Of a stretch of DNA of 64,000 nucleotides, positions 45,812 to 54,896 are shown piece after piece. Source of the DNA: Bacillus sp. CH140a_4T (lineage in GTDB: Bacteria > Bacillota > Bacilli > Bacillales > Bacillaceae_G); the NCBI RefSeq assembly GCF_008923725.1, contig NZ_WBPF01000023.1:8481-72480 (forward strand). Direction: 5' to 3'. Within the stretch, counting starts at the first letter, position 1. Each line of letters begins with the position of its first letter. The position numbers and the translations under genes were made by a program. The notes under the pieces are model-generated. The model saw nothing but the letters and a program-made list of their open reading frames with translations. It did not search any database and was not told the origin of the DNA.

Positions 45812-45969
45812 ATAAAGTGAAACTTTAATCAGTGGGGATTTTCTTCATCCCCCACTGATTATTAGTTGAACCAATCGGGCTTTTATGGGCAGTTGATCCC
45901 CCATCTAACTTCTTTGCTTTCGCTGAATTTTGAGGTGGGGGGTCTTACTGCCCATTAATGCGGGATAAA
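45812..45969 (+). repeat. bcr1-like repeat element, full-length copy
   Basis: About 148 bp bounded on both sides by ATAAA (45812-45816 and 45965-45969), as expected for a target duplication. The sequence folds strongly: AATCAGTGGGG pairs with CCCCACTGATT, and GGGCAGT...ACTGCCC encloses GATCCCCC with GGGGGGTC. This is the bcr1 family known from B. cereus group intergenic regions, judged by memory of its termini and length. It is inserted between the lipoyl-domain gene and the permease. Confidence 0.75.
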
Positions 45970-46000
45970 AATAATTATTGAAAAGAGCAAAATACATAGA

Positions 46001-46255
46001 TTAATCACTACCTGTTATTAAAAGATCATCCCTCACTGTTATTAATAACTTTTTATCAGCGATAGCTTGTCCTTCTACTACTTCTAATGATTCGATATAC
46101 CCACTGATTCCTACCTTAATTTCTACTTTCTGTTTATCTATTGTTTCAATTAACGCTAATTTCTCCCACTCGTATACGTATGAACTTTCCGCAACAAATA
46201 GCTTCTCTACTTTCCCGTAACAAGGACTATACACGCCTTCTATAACCGTCTTCAC
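46001..46255 (-). CDS. Stand-alone biotin/lipoyl-type domain protein
   Basis: 84-residue protein consisting only of a biotinyl/lipoyl-type beta barrel: VYSPCYGKVEKLFV, ALIETIDKQKVEIKV, GYIESLEVVEGQ, LLITV. The hairpin ETIDKQKVEI resembles the lipoylation motif ETDKxxxE with one inserted residue, so the lysine after D may or may not be modified. The start is GTG 46255 behind GGAGGAG. A -24/-12 promoter lies about 80 bp upstream. Carrier for an unidentified enzyme, or a HlyD-like remnant. No dehydrogenase or carboxylase gene is near. Confidence 0.75.
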   Translation of the reverse strand: MKTVIEGVYSPCYGKVEKLFVAESSYVYEWEKLALIETIDKQKVEIKVGISGYIESLEVVEGQAIADKKLLITVRDDLLITGSD

Positions 46256-46332
46256 TTTATAAACTCCTCCTTCTTATTAATTGCTACTGAAACGTTGCAT
46301 ATCCCTCCTTTAGAGATTTCAACTATTATTTA

Positions 46333-46349
46333 TGCAAAATGCGTACCAA
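46333..46349 (-). promoter_or_regulatory. Sigma-54 (-24/-12) promoter
   Basis: Minus strand TTGGTACG-CATT-TTGCA, matching TTGGCACG-N4-TTGCA with one mismatch and the exact spacing of a SigL promoter. It drives the lipoyl-domain gene and possibly the permease beyond. Confidence 0.8.
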
Positions 46350-46399
46350 TCTCCAATTCCTATTTAAAATGAAGGTTTCTCAAAAAAAATCTTCATAAC

Positions 46400-46458
46400 C
46401 GCAAAATTTTTCTATCATTTTAGAAGTTTTAAAAGGAAAATAGCAAAAAAATTTTGCG
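46400..46458. promoter_or_regulatory. Upstream activating inverted repeat
   Basis: Perfect 12-bp arms CGCAAAATTTTT (46400-46411) and AAAAATTTTGCG (46447-46458) separated by 35 bp, located 50-125 bp upstream of the -24 element and 70 bp before the activator gene. The place and symmetry suit the enhancer bound by the RocR-like activator encoded beside it. Confidence 0.6.
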
Positions 46459-46528
46459 ATTTTATAAGAATTTTAATAAAATTATAAAAAGTCAGTCTTC
46501 ATAGGGTGAAATGAGGAGAAGATAATCT

Positions 46529-47932
46529 ATGCGTACAGAAGAAATTAATTTTAAACAGATCATTGAAATGAATATGCTATATGAAACTTTACTCAATGAG
46601 CTCGATATCGGGATTCATATTATTAATGAGGAAAGTAAAACGATTATCTATAACCGCAAAATGATGGAAATTGAATCAATGGAACGCTCAGATGTGCTAT
46701 ATAAAAGTCCTTTAGAAGTATTCGCATTTGAAGAAAATAAAAATAGTACTCTTATAGAGGCATTAAAATTAGGAAAAACAAACAAAAATATAAAACAAAC
46801 GTATTTTAACAATAAAGGACAAGAAATTACGACGATTAACAACACTTTCCCTATAATAGAAAACGGAAAAATTAAAGGCGCTATTGAAATTTCAACAGAG
46901 ATTAGCCATTCCAAACAAACAATGAAAACGAACCTTTCTCGAAAACAAAATAATAAGTTTACCTTTGATCACATAATCGGTGATTCTAGTGCTATTCAAT
47001 CCGTCATTACAGAAGCAAAGAGAGTCATTCGCACATCCTCATCCATACTTCTCGTAGGAGAAACAGGAACCGGTAAAGAACTATTTGCACAAAGCATCCA
47101 TAATGAAAGTCAGCGTTCAACAAAACCATTTATTTCACAAAATTGTGCCGCCATACCTGATACACTCATGGAAAGCTTATTATTTGGTACGAACCGAGGT
47201 GCATTTACAGGAGCCATCGATAAAGCTGGTTTATTTGAAGAGGCAAACGGAGGCACTTTATTATTAGATGAGATCAACTCATTAGGTCCAGCTCTTCAAG
47301 CGAAGTTACTACGAGCTATACAAGAAAAAACAATACGAAGAATCGGAGGCACACAAGAAAAAGAAATTGATGTTCGTATTATAGCAACTATTAATGAAGA
47401 TCCTCTTGAAGCTATTACACACAATCGATTACGGGAAGACTTATATTACCGATTAAGCGTCGTTACTTTATGTCTTCCGCCTTTACGTGAACGAAAAGAA
47501 GATATTCCTGATCTTGTGCAGCACTTTATCGAAAAGTACAACATTCAATTTGGACTTGGCGTAACGGATCTAGATGTACATGTAAGAGAATTTTTGTATG
47601 CATATGATTGGCCTGGAAACGTACGAGAATTGGAACATATCATTGAAGGTTCGATGAATTTAGTTGAAGATGAAAATATCATTACAGCGTTTCATCTTCC
47701 CACTCGCTTTCGTGAACAAATAAAAAAAGAATTCAATATGCAACCTTCCCTAACTAATAACGATGCTGATACACCTAAAACGTTAAAGCACACAATAGAG
47801 GCAATGGAGAAGAACTACATCAATCAAATTCTGAAAGAGTACCACGGTAATATCTCACAGGCTGCAAAGTTTTTGGGATTAAGTAGGCAAAACTTACAAT
47901 ATCGAATTAAAAAATTGCATTTACACATATGA
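46529..47932 (+). CDS. Sigma-54-dependent activator, RocR-like
   Basis: 467-residue enhancer-binding protein. N-terminal PAS sensor (about 15-125), AAA+ domain from about 145 with Walker A GETGTGKE (177-184) and the sigma-54 contact loop GAFTGA (224-229), then a Fis-type helix-turn-helix at the C-terminus (ISQAAKFLGLSRQNLQYRIKK). Strongly similar along its length to B. subtilis RocR, including the PAS region, which suggests an amino acid or its catabolite as signal. GAGGAG precedes the ATG. Divergent from a -24/-12 promoter that is its obvious target. True RocR elsewhere in the genome is possible, so I give no symbol. Confidence 0.92.
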   Translation: MRTEEINFKQIIEMNMLYETLLNELDIGIHIINEESKTIIYNRKMMEIESMERSDVLYKSPLEVFAFEENKNSTLIEALKLGKTNKNIKQTYFNNKGQEITTINNTFPIIENGKIKGAIEISTEISHSKQTMKTNLSRKQNNKFTFDHIIGDSSAIQSVITEAKRVIRTSSSILLVGETGTGKELFAQSIHNESQRSTKPFISQNCAAIPDTLMESLLFGTNRGAFTGAIDKAGLFEEANGGTLLLDEINSLGPALQAKLLRAIQEKTIRRIGGTQEKEIDVRIIATINEDPLEAITHNRLREDLYYRLSVVTLCLPPLRERKEDIPDLVQHFIEKYNIQFGLGVTDLDVHVREFLYAYDWPGNVRELEHIIEGSMNLVEDENIITAFHLPTRFREQIKKEFNMQPSLTNNDADTPKTLKHTIEAMEKNYINQILKEYHGNISQAAKFLGLSRQNLQYRIKKLHLHI

Positions 47933-47935
47933 AAT

Positions 47936-48013
47936 GAAGTGAAGCTTTAATCTGTGGAGGTTTTGTCCCCCCCTCACCAATTGGACTTTTATTGCCTGTT
48001 AATGCAGAATAAA
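47936..48013 (+). repeat. bcr1-like repeat, internally deleted copy
   Basis: About 78 bp with both ends of the element recognisable (GAAGCTTTAATCTGTGG at the left, TGCCTGTTAATGCAGAATAAA at the right) but the middle missing, same orientation as the copy at 45812. Confidence 0.6.
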
Positions 48014-48090
48014 TCTGCTTCCAATTGTAAATATAAATTGGTAAAATATGCTACAATAAACATATAACATACTAGAAAGGAACGATATAT

Positions 48091-48288
48091 ATGAGTAATG
48101 ATAAAAGATTAAAGTTATTACAATACTTAGCCTTCTTCCCTACCCTTCTATGTATGATGCTACTCATTAACATGAATACCTATCCTTATGCAAAGCTATT
48201 AGCAACAATTAGCGGTTCCTTTGCAGCTATTATGCTTGCTGCTTTTTGGAATTTGAAGATACGTATGAAGAAAGAGAAATCTTCTTAA
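48091..48288 (+). CDS. Small two-helix membrane protein, unknown
   Basis: 65-residue protein with two transmembrane helices (about 10-27 and 33-52) and a short basic tail KIRMKKEKSS. AAAGGAA precedes the ATG and a terminator follows. No family recognised. It stands alone between the activator gene and a DUF4064 gene. Confidence 0.6.
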   Translation: MSNDKRLKLLQYLAFFPTLLCMMLLINMNTYPYAKLLATISGSFAAIMLAAFWNLKIRMKKEKSS

Positions 48289-48312
48289 ACCGACAAAGTT
48301 AATTATCGTATT

Positions 48313-48347
48313 TAAACACGAGATGTTTACTACTCTCGTGTTTTTTC
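48313..48347 (+). terminator. Terminator of the small membrane protein gene
   Basis: Stem AAACACGAG/CTCGTGTTT with 12-nt loop and T6. Confidence 0.85.
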
Positions 48348-48585
48348 TTTATATTCCCTCTACCTCAAAACTTAATTTAAAATTGATTATATACAGAATA
48401 AATACTCTTTCACTCCATCGACAAATTTCGACATTCAGTATTCATTATGTTTGTTATCATATAAGTTCTAAATCTGACATTTCAACATAATTGAAGATTA
48501 TTTATATAAACTTCAATTATGTTTGAACTAACAAATTATGAGTTGGATGAAAAAGCTAATAGATATTTTTTAAAAGGTGGTTACT

Positions 48586-48930
48586 ATGAAAAGAACAACA
48601 GAATTTGTATTAGGACTAATCGGTGGTATATTCGGGATTTTATGTGCATTTATCGCTTTATTTATCGGCGGCGTCGGAGCAGCAGTTGAAGCTGACGGAG
48701 CCAATCAAATTATTGGCTTAGGCTGGGCTGCTGTAGCTCTTTCAATTTTAGGAATTGTTGGATGCATTATGGTTAAAAGTAAAGCTAAAGCAGGTGGTAT
48801 TATGATGACAATCGCTGCTATTGGCGGATTTATTTGTATTTCTGTTATTTACTTATTACCCGGTGTTTTATTATTAATCGGAGGATTAATGGGGATTTTC
48901 CGAAAAGATAAAACGGCTGCATCAGCATAA
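48586..48930 (+). CDS. DUF4064-like membrane protein
   Basis: 114-residue, four-helix membrane protein rich in Gly, Ala and Ile (GLIGGIFGILCAFIALFIGG, then WAAVALSILGIVGC and MTIAAIGGFICISVIYLLPG). Pattern and length agree with the DUF4064 family of Firmicutes. The start is ATG 48586 after AAAGGTGG; the GTG at 48577 would overlap that site. Function unknown. The 240 bp upstream are AT-rich and hold nothing else I recognise. Confidence 0.75.
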   Translation: MKRTTEFVLGLIGGIFGILCAFIALFIGGVGAAVEADGANQIIGLGWAAVALSILGIVGCIMVKSKAKAGGIMMTIAAIGGFICISVIYLLPGVLLLIGGLMGIFRKDKTAASA

Positions 48931-48958
48931 AAAAAGCACTCACATGAGTGCTTTTTTT
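48929..48958 (+). terminator. Terminator of the DUF4064 gene
   Basis: Stem AAAAAAAGCACTCA/TGAGTGCTTTTTTT overlapping the stop codon, with T7. Confidence 0.9.
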
Positions 48959-48972
48959 CATATCCATATCTT

Positions 48973-49710
48973 TTAAAACTCAACATTCTCCAAATACAAA
49001 CCACTCGCCTCAGCAAGACAATTAATTTGATTACGTTGTTTTTCCTCTAAAATATTTGGGATTGCGTCCGCATCTAATTGTCCTAATCCAACTTCAATTA
49101 ATGCTCCAACAATTTTGCGCACCATATTATGAAGGAATCCGTTACCACTTACTCTAATTTGTACGAATCCTGCCTCTTCCATCACTTCAAGTGTATATAC
49201 TTCTCGAACCATAGACTTTTTCTTTGATTTCGCATTTGAAAAAGCAGTAAAGTCATGTGAACCAACTAAATGTTTCGCAGCTTCTTTCATGTTTTTCACA
49301 TTTAATTTTTTATTCACGTGCATGCTGTATTTACGCATAAACGGATTCGTATGCTCTTCATTCCAAATTTTATAAAGATATGTTTTTGCTTTAGAATTGT
49401 AACGAGCATGGAAGCGATCTTGAACTTCTTCTACGTTCGTAATGCTAATATCATTTGGTAAATATTGATTCAAATATTTTTTCACTTTATGTTCCACTAA
49501 CTTCTCATCACTTTGAAAGTTAGCAACTTGATTCAAAGCATGCACACCAGCGTCTGTTCTACTACAACCGATAATTTCAATTTCTTTTCCGACCATTTCA
49601 GATATGACACTTTCGATTTTTCCTTGAATCGTATTATCGTTATTACCTAGACGTTGCCATCCTTTAAAACGTGCACCATCGTACTGAATCGTTAATTTAT
49701 AATTAATCAT
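48973..49710 (-). CDS. truA2: tRNA pseudouridine synthase A, second copy
   Basis: 245-residue TruA modifying U38-40 in tRNA anticodon stems. The catalytic aspartate is D53 in CSRTDAGVHA; the NFQSDEK and FLHNMVRKIVG motifs are intact. ATG 49710 follows GAAGGAG; the frame's ATG at 49725 sits before the ribosome site. The usual truA lies at the end of the ribosomal protein operon; this is the duplicate copy known from the B. cereus group. It sits just downstream of rlmCD, separated by a hairpin. Confidence 0.9.
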   Translation of the reverse strand: MINYKLTIQYDGARFKGWQRLGNNDNTIQGKIESVISEMVGKEIEIIGCSRTDAGVHALNQVANFQSDEKLVEHKVKKYLNQYLPNDISITNVEEVQDRFHARYNSKAKTYLYKIWNEEHTNPFMRKYSMHVNKKLNVKNMKEAAKHLVGSHDFTAFSNAKSKKKSMVREVYTLEVMEEAGFVQIRVSGNGFLHNMVRKIVGALIEVGLGQLDADAIPNILEEKQRNQINCLAEASGLYLENVEF

Positions 49711-49730
49711 TTTACTCTCCTTCATAGAAA

Positions 49731-49757
49731 ATATTCCCTCATATCGTGAGGGAATAT
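49731..49757 (-). terminator. Terminator of rlmCD
   Basis: Perfect 11-bp stem ATATTCCCTCA/TGAGGGAATAT with 5-nt loop and TTTTCT on the minus strand, between rlmCD and truA2. Confidence 0.75.
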
Positions 49758-49766
49758 GAATAAACT

Positions 49767-51146
49767 TTACTTTCTAACAAGCTTCACTACATTTTCTACA
49801 TGAGCTGTATGTGGGAACATATCAACTGGTTGTACATATTCCACTTCATAACTCTTCATTAATGCTTGTACATCACGTGCTAATGAAGAAGGATTACAAG
49901 ATACGTAAACAACTTGTTTTGGTTTCACTTTTAAAATTGTTTCCAGTAATTTATCATCGCAACCTGTACGAGGTGGATCGACAACAATTACATCTGGACG
50001 CCATCCTTCTTTTACCCATTTCGGTAACCATTGTTCAGCTTTACCTGCTTCATATTTCGTATTTGTAAATCCGTGACGCTTCGCATTTTTTCTTGCATCT
50101 TCAATCGCTTCTGGAATTACATCCATACCACGTACTTCCGCTGCATCATTTGCAAGCCAAAGACCGATTGTACCAACACCACAATACGCATCTACAATCT
50201 TCTCATCGCCTGTTAAAGCAGCTGCTTTTTTCGCTTCATCGTATAAAACAACCGTTTGTTCTGGATTTAACTGGAAGAATGCACGTGCTGATAATTCAAA
50301 TGATAAATCACCTAGTGTTTCTTGAATTACTTCTTTTCCAGCTAATTTAAATGTTTTATCACCGAAAATAACAGATGTTTTACGCCAGTTTACATTTTGC
50401 ATAATTGATTTTACAGCTGGCATCTGCTTTTGTACTTCTGCGATAAACTGCTCCTTATTTGGCAGTTCTTCTTTTGTTGTAATAAGTGTAACTTGTACTT
50501 CCCCTGTTTGCACTGCAGTACGTGTCACAATTGTACGTACTAAACCTTTTTGCTTTTTCTCATTATAAATAGAAACATTTAATTTTTCTAATATACGTTT
50601 TACAACTTTTGTCGCTTCATTCGTTGCTTTATGTTGAATCATACAGTGAGCAATATCAATTAACTGATGTGAGTTTTGTTTATACAGCCCTGTAATAACC
50701 TTTTCGTCTTTACGTCCTACTTGTAATTGACTCTTATTACGATAATGCCATGGATTTTCCATACCAAGCGTTGGACGAATTTTTTCTTCCAAACTGTTGT
50801 TCATATACTTCTCAAATGCTTGTACAACGATATCACGCTTTTGATTTAATTGTTCTTTATAATCTAAATGTTGCAGCTGACAACCGCCACACTCTTCATA
50901 TACCGGACATGGTGCTTTCACACGATGCGGTGAAGCTTTACGAACTTTTTTCACTTTCGCTTCAGCGAAGCCACGCTGAATTTTCGTTGTTTCTGCAACA
51001 ACTTCTTCCCCTGGTAATGCCCCTGGAATGAAAACAACTTGTCTCTTAAAATAACCAACGCCTTCTCCGTTAATCCCAAGACGTTTAATTGTCACAGGAA
51101 ACGTTTGACCAACTTCCAACTTACTCTCATGTTGCTTTTGTATCAT
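49767..51146 (-). CDS. rlmCD: 23S rRNA (uracil-5)-methyltransferase RlmCD
   Basis: 459-residue RumA-type methyltransferase. N-terminal TRAM domain (10-68), 4Fe-4S ligands C80, C86, C89 and C168, SAM-binding motif [15 protein letters not shown] (about 320), DPPRTGCD and the nucleophile in [12 protein letters not shown]. In B. subtilis the single YefA/RlmCD protein makes both m5U747 and m5U1939, which is expected here. GAGGTG precedes the ATG. It is 10 bp downstream of the alkA-like gene in the same direction, likely one operon. Confidence 0.93.
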   Translation of the reverse strand: MIQKQHESKLEVGQTFPVTIKRLGINGEGVGYFKRQVVFIPGALPGEEVVAETTKIQRGFAEAKVKKVRKASPHRVKAPCPVYEECGGCQLQHLDYKEQLNQKRDIVVQAFEKYMNNSLEEKIRPTLGMENPWHYRNKSQLQVGRKDEKVITGLYKQNSHQLIDIAHCMIQHKATNEATKVVKRILEKLNVSIYNEKKQKGLVRTIVTRTAVQTGEVQVTLITTKEELPNKEQFIAEVQKQMPAVKSIMQNVNWRKTSVIFGDKTFKLAGKEVIQETLGDLSFELSARAFFQLNPEQTVVLYDEAKKAAALTGDEKIVDAYCGVGTIGLWLANDAAEVRGMDVIPEAIEDARKNAKRHGFTNTKYEAGKAEQWLPKWVKEGWRPDVIVVDPPRTGCDDKLLETILKVKPKQVVYVSCNPSSLARDVQALMKSYEVEYVQPVDMFPHTAHVENVVKLVRK

Positions 51147-51156
51147 TATTACACCT

Positions 51157-52020
51157 CTACTCTATACTTTTCCATAAATATAACGCTGCATAACTGCAGT
51201 ATGGTTCACACTCTTGTTTCACTTTTTCTAAAAATGCATCATCAGGTTTATCATCTAATTGAAATACACCTTGCACTGCACGCTGAATCCCAATGTCCGC
51301 TTTCGGAAACATATTTTTCCGTCCAAGCCCAAACATTAAAAAATTTTGCACTGTCCATGTACCAATCCCCCTAATTGGTAACAATTGTGCTGAAACCTCT
51401 TCTTCCGCCCTGGTTTCTATACTCGCTAAATTTAATGTACCGCTGACAATACTTCGACCTAATCCTACTATATATTCAGCCTTTCGCTGACTAAACTTCT
51501 GCTCTCTCAATTCCTCTATTGAAATATTTGCTACTATTTCTGGAGTGGGGAAAAAGAATACACCGTTCTTCTCTGTTCCATATCGTTTCACAAACTTTTC
51601 TGTTAACACAGTAGCAAATTTCAAATTTATTTGTTGATGAATGATACAGCGAAGAAGACAAGCAAAATAATCAAACTCTAAAATAATTGGAGTATAAGCA
51701 TATGTTTCAAATAGTGGACGTAATGATGTGTTTAAAAAATGAGTTTGTATATCTTGAAACGGTTCATTCCAATGAAAAATGGCTCTCATTCGTTTCATGA
51801 CTTTCTCTGGATCTCCTGTCTGACTAGAAATCCAAAACTGTGGATTTTGAACAGTACCAATCCCTTGCAAGCGAACAACAATCTGTTCCTCGTCTATACA
51901 AATCGGGACATAAATAACTTTCTCATCTAATTGAATGACGTTAAGAGGATCAAAAGATAAACGTTTTAACACTTCTTCAAAATGATACGGATACTCCAAC
52001 GTAACATGTTCGCTCCACAT
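51157..52020 (-). CDS. DNA-3-methyladenine glycosylase II (AlkA/YfjP-like)
   Basis: 287-residue HhH-GPD glycosylase for alkylated bases. The helix-hairpin-helix is [15 protein letters not shown] and the catalytic aspartate is in PKADIGIQ some 20 residues later; an N-terminal AlkA_N-like beta region precedes. With the ATG at 52020 (AGGATGGGG upstream) the length equals B. subtilis YfjP; the ATG at 52032 is too close to the ribosome site. Followed by rlmCD. Confidence 0.9.
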   Translation of the reverse strand: MWSEHVTLEYPYHFEEVLKRLSFDPLNVIQLDEKVIYVPICIDEEQIVVRLQGIGTVQNPQFWISSQTGDPEKVMKRMRAIFHWNEPFQDIQTHFLNTSLRPLFETYAYTPIILEFDYFACLLRCIIHQQINLKFATVLTEKFVKRYGTEKNGVFFFPTPEIVANISIEELREQKFSQRKAEYIVGLGRSIVSGTLNLASIETRAEEEVSAQLLPIRGIGTWTVQNFLMFGLGRKNMFPKADIGIQRAVQGVFQLDDKPDDAFLEKVKQECEPYCSYAALYLWKSIE

Positions 52021-52061
52021 ACGTTTCCCCATCCTTTTTACACATCATTATAGCATGAGAA

Positions 52062-52087
52062 AACCGCAAGCATACATGCTTACGGTT
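52062..52087 (-). terminator. Terminator of pdaA
   Basis: Minus strand stem AACCGTAAGCAT/ATGCTTGCGGTT (one U-G pair) followed by TTTCTC; it includes the pdaA stop codon. Confidence 0.7.
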
Positions 52088-52862
52088 GATTGCTTTTTAC
52101 TAAGTCATCTAGACTTTTAAAATCATACCCTTTCTCGCGCAAATCATCAATGATTTTTGCAAGTGCTTCTGCATTATCTTTTGATATTGCATGAAGTAAT
52201 AAAATAGATCCTGGATGAATCATCGTCATAACATTATTATGCGCATATTGCCATCCTCTTTGTTCATCTACTTTCCAATCTAAAAATGCAAGTGACCAAA
52301 ATACATTATAGTAACCCATTTCTTTCGTAAGAGCTAACGTTCTTTCACTAAATACGCCGCGCGGAGGACGTACATATTTCACTTCTTTTTGCCCAGTTAC
52401 TTTTTTAATTTCTTCCGTTACACTCGTTAATTCTTCACGAAGTTTCTCATCATTTACCGCTGTGAAATCAGGGTGACTCCACGAATGGTTTCCAATAATG
52501 TGTCCTTCATCCTTCATTCTTAACAATAAATCTTTTTGTGTTTTAATGTAATGCCCCGTTACAAAGAAAGTGGCTGGTACTTTTTTCTCTTTTAATACGT
52601 CTAAGATTTTCCCTGTGTATCCATTCTCATATCCATTATCAAATGTTAAATAAATATCTTTTTTCTTCGTATCGCCTAAATAAAAACCGCCATTTTTTTG
52701 TAGTAAATCTGTATATAACTTTCCTGCATCTGGTACTGTTTCATTTTTAGGACGCGGAATCCCCCAGTTATGTGGAGTATTTGTATAAGCTAATGCCGAA
52801 ACTGGAACAAGTGCCATCATAATTGAAAAAATGAGACCGATATATAACCATTTATATTTCAT
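52080..52862 (-). CDS. pdaA: Delta-lactam-forming polysaccharide deacetylase PdaA
   Basis: 260-residue NodB-domain enzyme that deacetylates N-acetylmuramic acid during muramic delta-lactam formation in the spore cortex. Signal peptide (about 1-26, ending SALA-Y). The domain has TFDNGYENGYT in place of the usual TFDDG, a PdaA hallmark, HSWSHPDF metal-binding histidines and RPPRG. The ATG at 52862 follows AAAGGAG. In B. subtilis pdaA (yfjS) also neighbours yfjP. Expression in the forespore is expected. Confidence 0.93.
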   Translation of the reverse strand: MKYKWLYIGLIFSIMMALVPVSALAYTNTPHNWGIPRPKNETVPDAGKLYTDLLQKNGGFYLGDTKKKDIYLTFDNGYENGYTGKILDVLKEKKVPATFFVTGHYIKTQKDLLLRMKDEGHIIGNHSWSHPDFTAVNDEKLREELTSVTEEIKKVTGQKEVKYVRPPRGVFSERTLALTKEMGYYNVFWSLAFLDWKVDEQRGWQYAHNNVMTMIHPGSILLLHAISKDNAEALAKIIDDLREKGYDFKSLDDLVKSNQP

Positions 52863-52951
52863 AAATAGTCTCCTTTCCATATATAATCGTACTTGTAGTT
52901 TCTGTTGCTGTGCATTCTTTCATGCTGAACATGTTTTTCTATATATACCAA

Positions 52952-52986
52952 AAAAATGCATCTCGAATGATTCGAGATGCATTTTT
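52952..52986. terminator. Terminator between the fumarase gene and pdaA
   Basis: Perfect 16-bp stem AAAAATGCATCTCGAA/TTCGAGATGCATTTTT with 3-nt loop, just past the fumarase stop. Confidence 0.9.
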
Positions 52987-52988
52987 GT

Positions 52989-54509
52989 TTACTTAAATAC
53001 TGGCTCTTTAAAACTAGCTAATTTTTCAAGTGATGTTTTATCAACATCTGCATGTAAGCTATTACCATGAGAATCCATCGTTACAACTGCTTTAAATCCT
53101 TCGATACGTAAATGCCACATTGCCTCTGGAATACCAAATTGTAAGAAATCAACATCTTTTACTTCTTTAATACATTCAGCATAGTATTGTGCTGCACCGC
53201 CAATTGCATTTAAATATACACCACCGTGTTCTTCTAAAGCTGCTAATGTTTTCGTACCCATACCACCTTTTCCAATGACAGCGCGAATACCGAATTTCTT
53301 CATAATATCGCCTTGGTACGGTTCTTCACGAATACTTGTCGTTGGACCTGCCGCTTTAATTTGCCAGTTTTCATTTTCATCTTTCACGACAACTGGACCA
53401 CAGTGATAAATAACTTGTCCCTTTAAATCTACTGGACAATCGTTATCCATTAAATGCTTATGGATTGCGTCACGACCTGTATACATCATGCCATTAATTG
53501 TTACAACATCACCAACGCGAAGTTCACGAATTTGCTCTTCTGTAATTGGTGCTTGTAATACAATCTCACGTTGCTCTGTTTTTTCTTGTGCTTCTTGCTG
53601 AAGTGTATCGTCACCTTCTTGATATAGCCAATCCATAATTTCACCTGTTTCAGGGTGGATTGTTACGCCAAGGCGGCGATATGCCCAGCAATTATATGCA
53701 ACAGATACGTAGAAGCTAGCTGGCAGACGGTTATACACACCAATTTTACAACCAAGTAAAGTTGTTTCTCCGCCAAATCCCATCGTACCAATGCCAAGCT
53801 TATTCGCATTTTCTAATACGTACTCTTCAAGTTTTTGTAGCTCTGATACTGGATTGACATCATCTAATGTACGGAATAATTGATTTTTTGCTAATTCGTA
53901 ACCTGATGTGCGGTCTCCCCCGATACCAACACCAATTACACCTGCACTACACCCTTGACCTTGTGCTTGATATACTGCATGAAGAAGGCATTTACGAATC
54001 CCTTCTAAATCACGGCCAGCGCGTCCAAGTCCTTCTAATTCACACGGTAAGCTATACTGAATATTTTTATTCTCACAGCCACCGCCCTTTAGGATTAAAC
54101 GTGCATCAATATAATCTTTTTCCCATTGTTCAAACTTAATAACCGGTGTACCTGGTCCTAAATTATTTCCACTATTGTCTCCAAAAAGAGAATCAACAGA
54201 ATTGGGACGAAGTTTACCATCTTTTGTCGCCCGCTCAAGCGCATGATAGATAGCTTCCTTCAACTTTAGTTGATTCACACCAACTGGTGTATAAATTTTA
54301 AACGTTGGCATCCCTGTATCTTGGCAAATTGGCGAGATGTTATCATCAGCCATTTTAATATTATTCGTAATTGTGCCAAGTGCCATCGCAGAACGAGTCC
54401 CTGCATTTTCTCGTTCTTTCGCTTGTTGAATCGCACGACGAACATCTTTCGGTAAGTTCGTTGACGTTTCAACAATTAGTTGATACATGCTTTCTTGAAG
54501 CTTTTCCAT
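52989..54509 (-). CDS. fumA: Fumarate hydratase, class I (iron-sulfur)
   Basis: 506-residue two-domain class I fumarase, interconverting fumarate and malate with a labile 4Fe-4S cluster. Cluster cysteines are in CQDTGMP, GCSAGVIG and LLGCKIGVY; the C-terminal fumarase beta domain contains GRDAIHKHL and PTTSIREEPYQ. The ATG at 54509 follows GAGGGGG; the frame extends upstream to 54566 without support. B. subtilis relies on class II CitG, so this is an accessory or alternative enzyme. Monocistronic. Confidence 0.93.
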   Translation of the reverse strand: MEKLQESMYQLIVETSTNLPKDVRRAIQQAKERENAGTRSAMALGTITNNIKMADDNISPICQDTGMPTFKIYTPVGVNQLKLKEAIYHALERATKDGKLRPNSVDSLFGDNSGNNLGPGTPVIKFEQWEKDYIDARLILKGGGCENKNIQYSLPCELEGLGRAGRDLEGIRKCLLHAVYQAQGQGCSAGVIGVGIGGDRTSGYELAKNQLFRTLDDVNPVSELQKLEEYVLENANKLGIGTMGFGGETTLLGCKIGVYNRLPASFYVSVAYNCWAYRRLGVTIHPETGEIMDWLYQEGDDTLQQEAQEKTEQREIVLQAPITEEQIRELRVGDVVTINGMMYTGRDAIHKHLMDNDCPVDLKGQVIYHCGPVVVKDENENWQIKAAGPTTSIREEPYQGDIMKKFGIRAVIGKGGMGTKTLAALEEHGGVYLNAIGGAAQYYAECIKEVKDVDFLQFGIPEAMWHLRIEGFKAVVTMDSHGNSLHADVDKTSLEKLASFKEPVFK

Positions 54510-54587
54510 TGTTACTTCCCCCTCAATTGTGAACGCTACCAAAACGTTATGAAATGAAAATTCCATTATTATATTCTTCAGCTCTTT

Positions 54588-54610
54588 ATTTATCCCGCTA
54601 TTTGCGGTTA
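54588..54610 (-). repeat. bcr1-like terminal fragment
   Basis: TTATTTATCCCGCTATTTGCGG, the characteristic outer end of the repeat in the orientation opposite to the 45812 copy; the rest of the element is absent. Confidence 0.45.
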
Positions 54611-54672
54611 AATGAAATTTTTCACAACTTGATTATACCTTTTTTTCTACCGTCCTTCTATTATCCATACAG

Positions 54673-54707
54673 AAAAAGGCTGCCAATTTTACATTGGCAG
54701 CCTTTTT
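54673..54707 (-). terminator. Terminator of the SE1561-family gene
   Basis: Perfect 15-bp stem AAAAAGGCTGCCAAT/ATTGGCAGCCTTTTT with short loop; functional on either strand. Confidence 0.9.
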
Positions 54708-54713
54708 AATATA

Positions 54714-54896
54714 TTATTCGTCTTTTTTAAATTGCTCACATTTTAATTCTAATTCATCTAACATCGCAAGAAGACGATCTACATCTTCTAACTCTACTTC
54801 TTCAGGTTCAATTGTATCAATTACTTCAATGAACATATTTAAACGTTCTTTTAAATATACTAATTGTGAATCTTTATCTTCAATTGCTTTTCCCAT
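54714..54896 (-). CDS. SE1561-family small acidic protein
   Basis: 60-residue, highly acidic helical protein (MGKAIEDKDSQLVYLKERL, then EPEEVELEDVDRLLAMLDELE). It matches the SE1561 family of small Firmicute proteins as I recall it. AAAGGAG lies before the ATG. No known function. Divergent from yfkAB. Confidence 0.8.
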   Translation of the reverse strand: MGKAIEDKDSQLVYLKERLNMFIEVIDTIEPEEVELEDVDRLLAMLDELELKCEQFKKDE

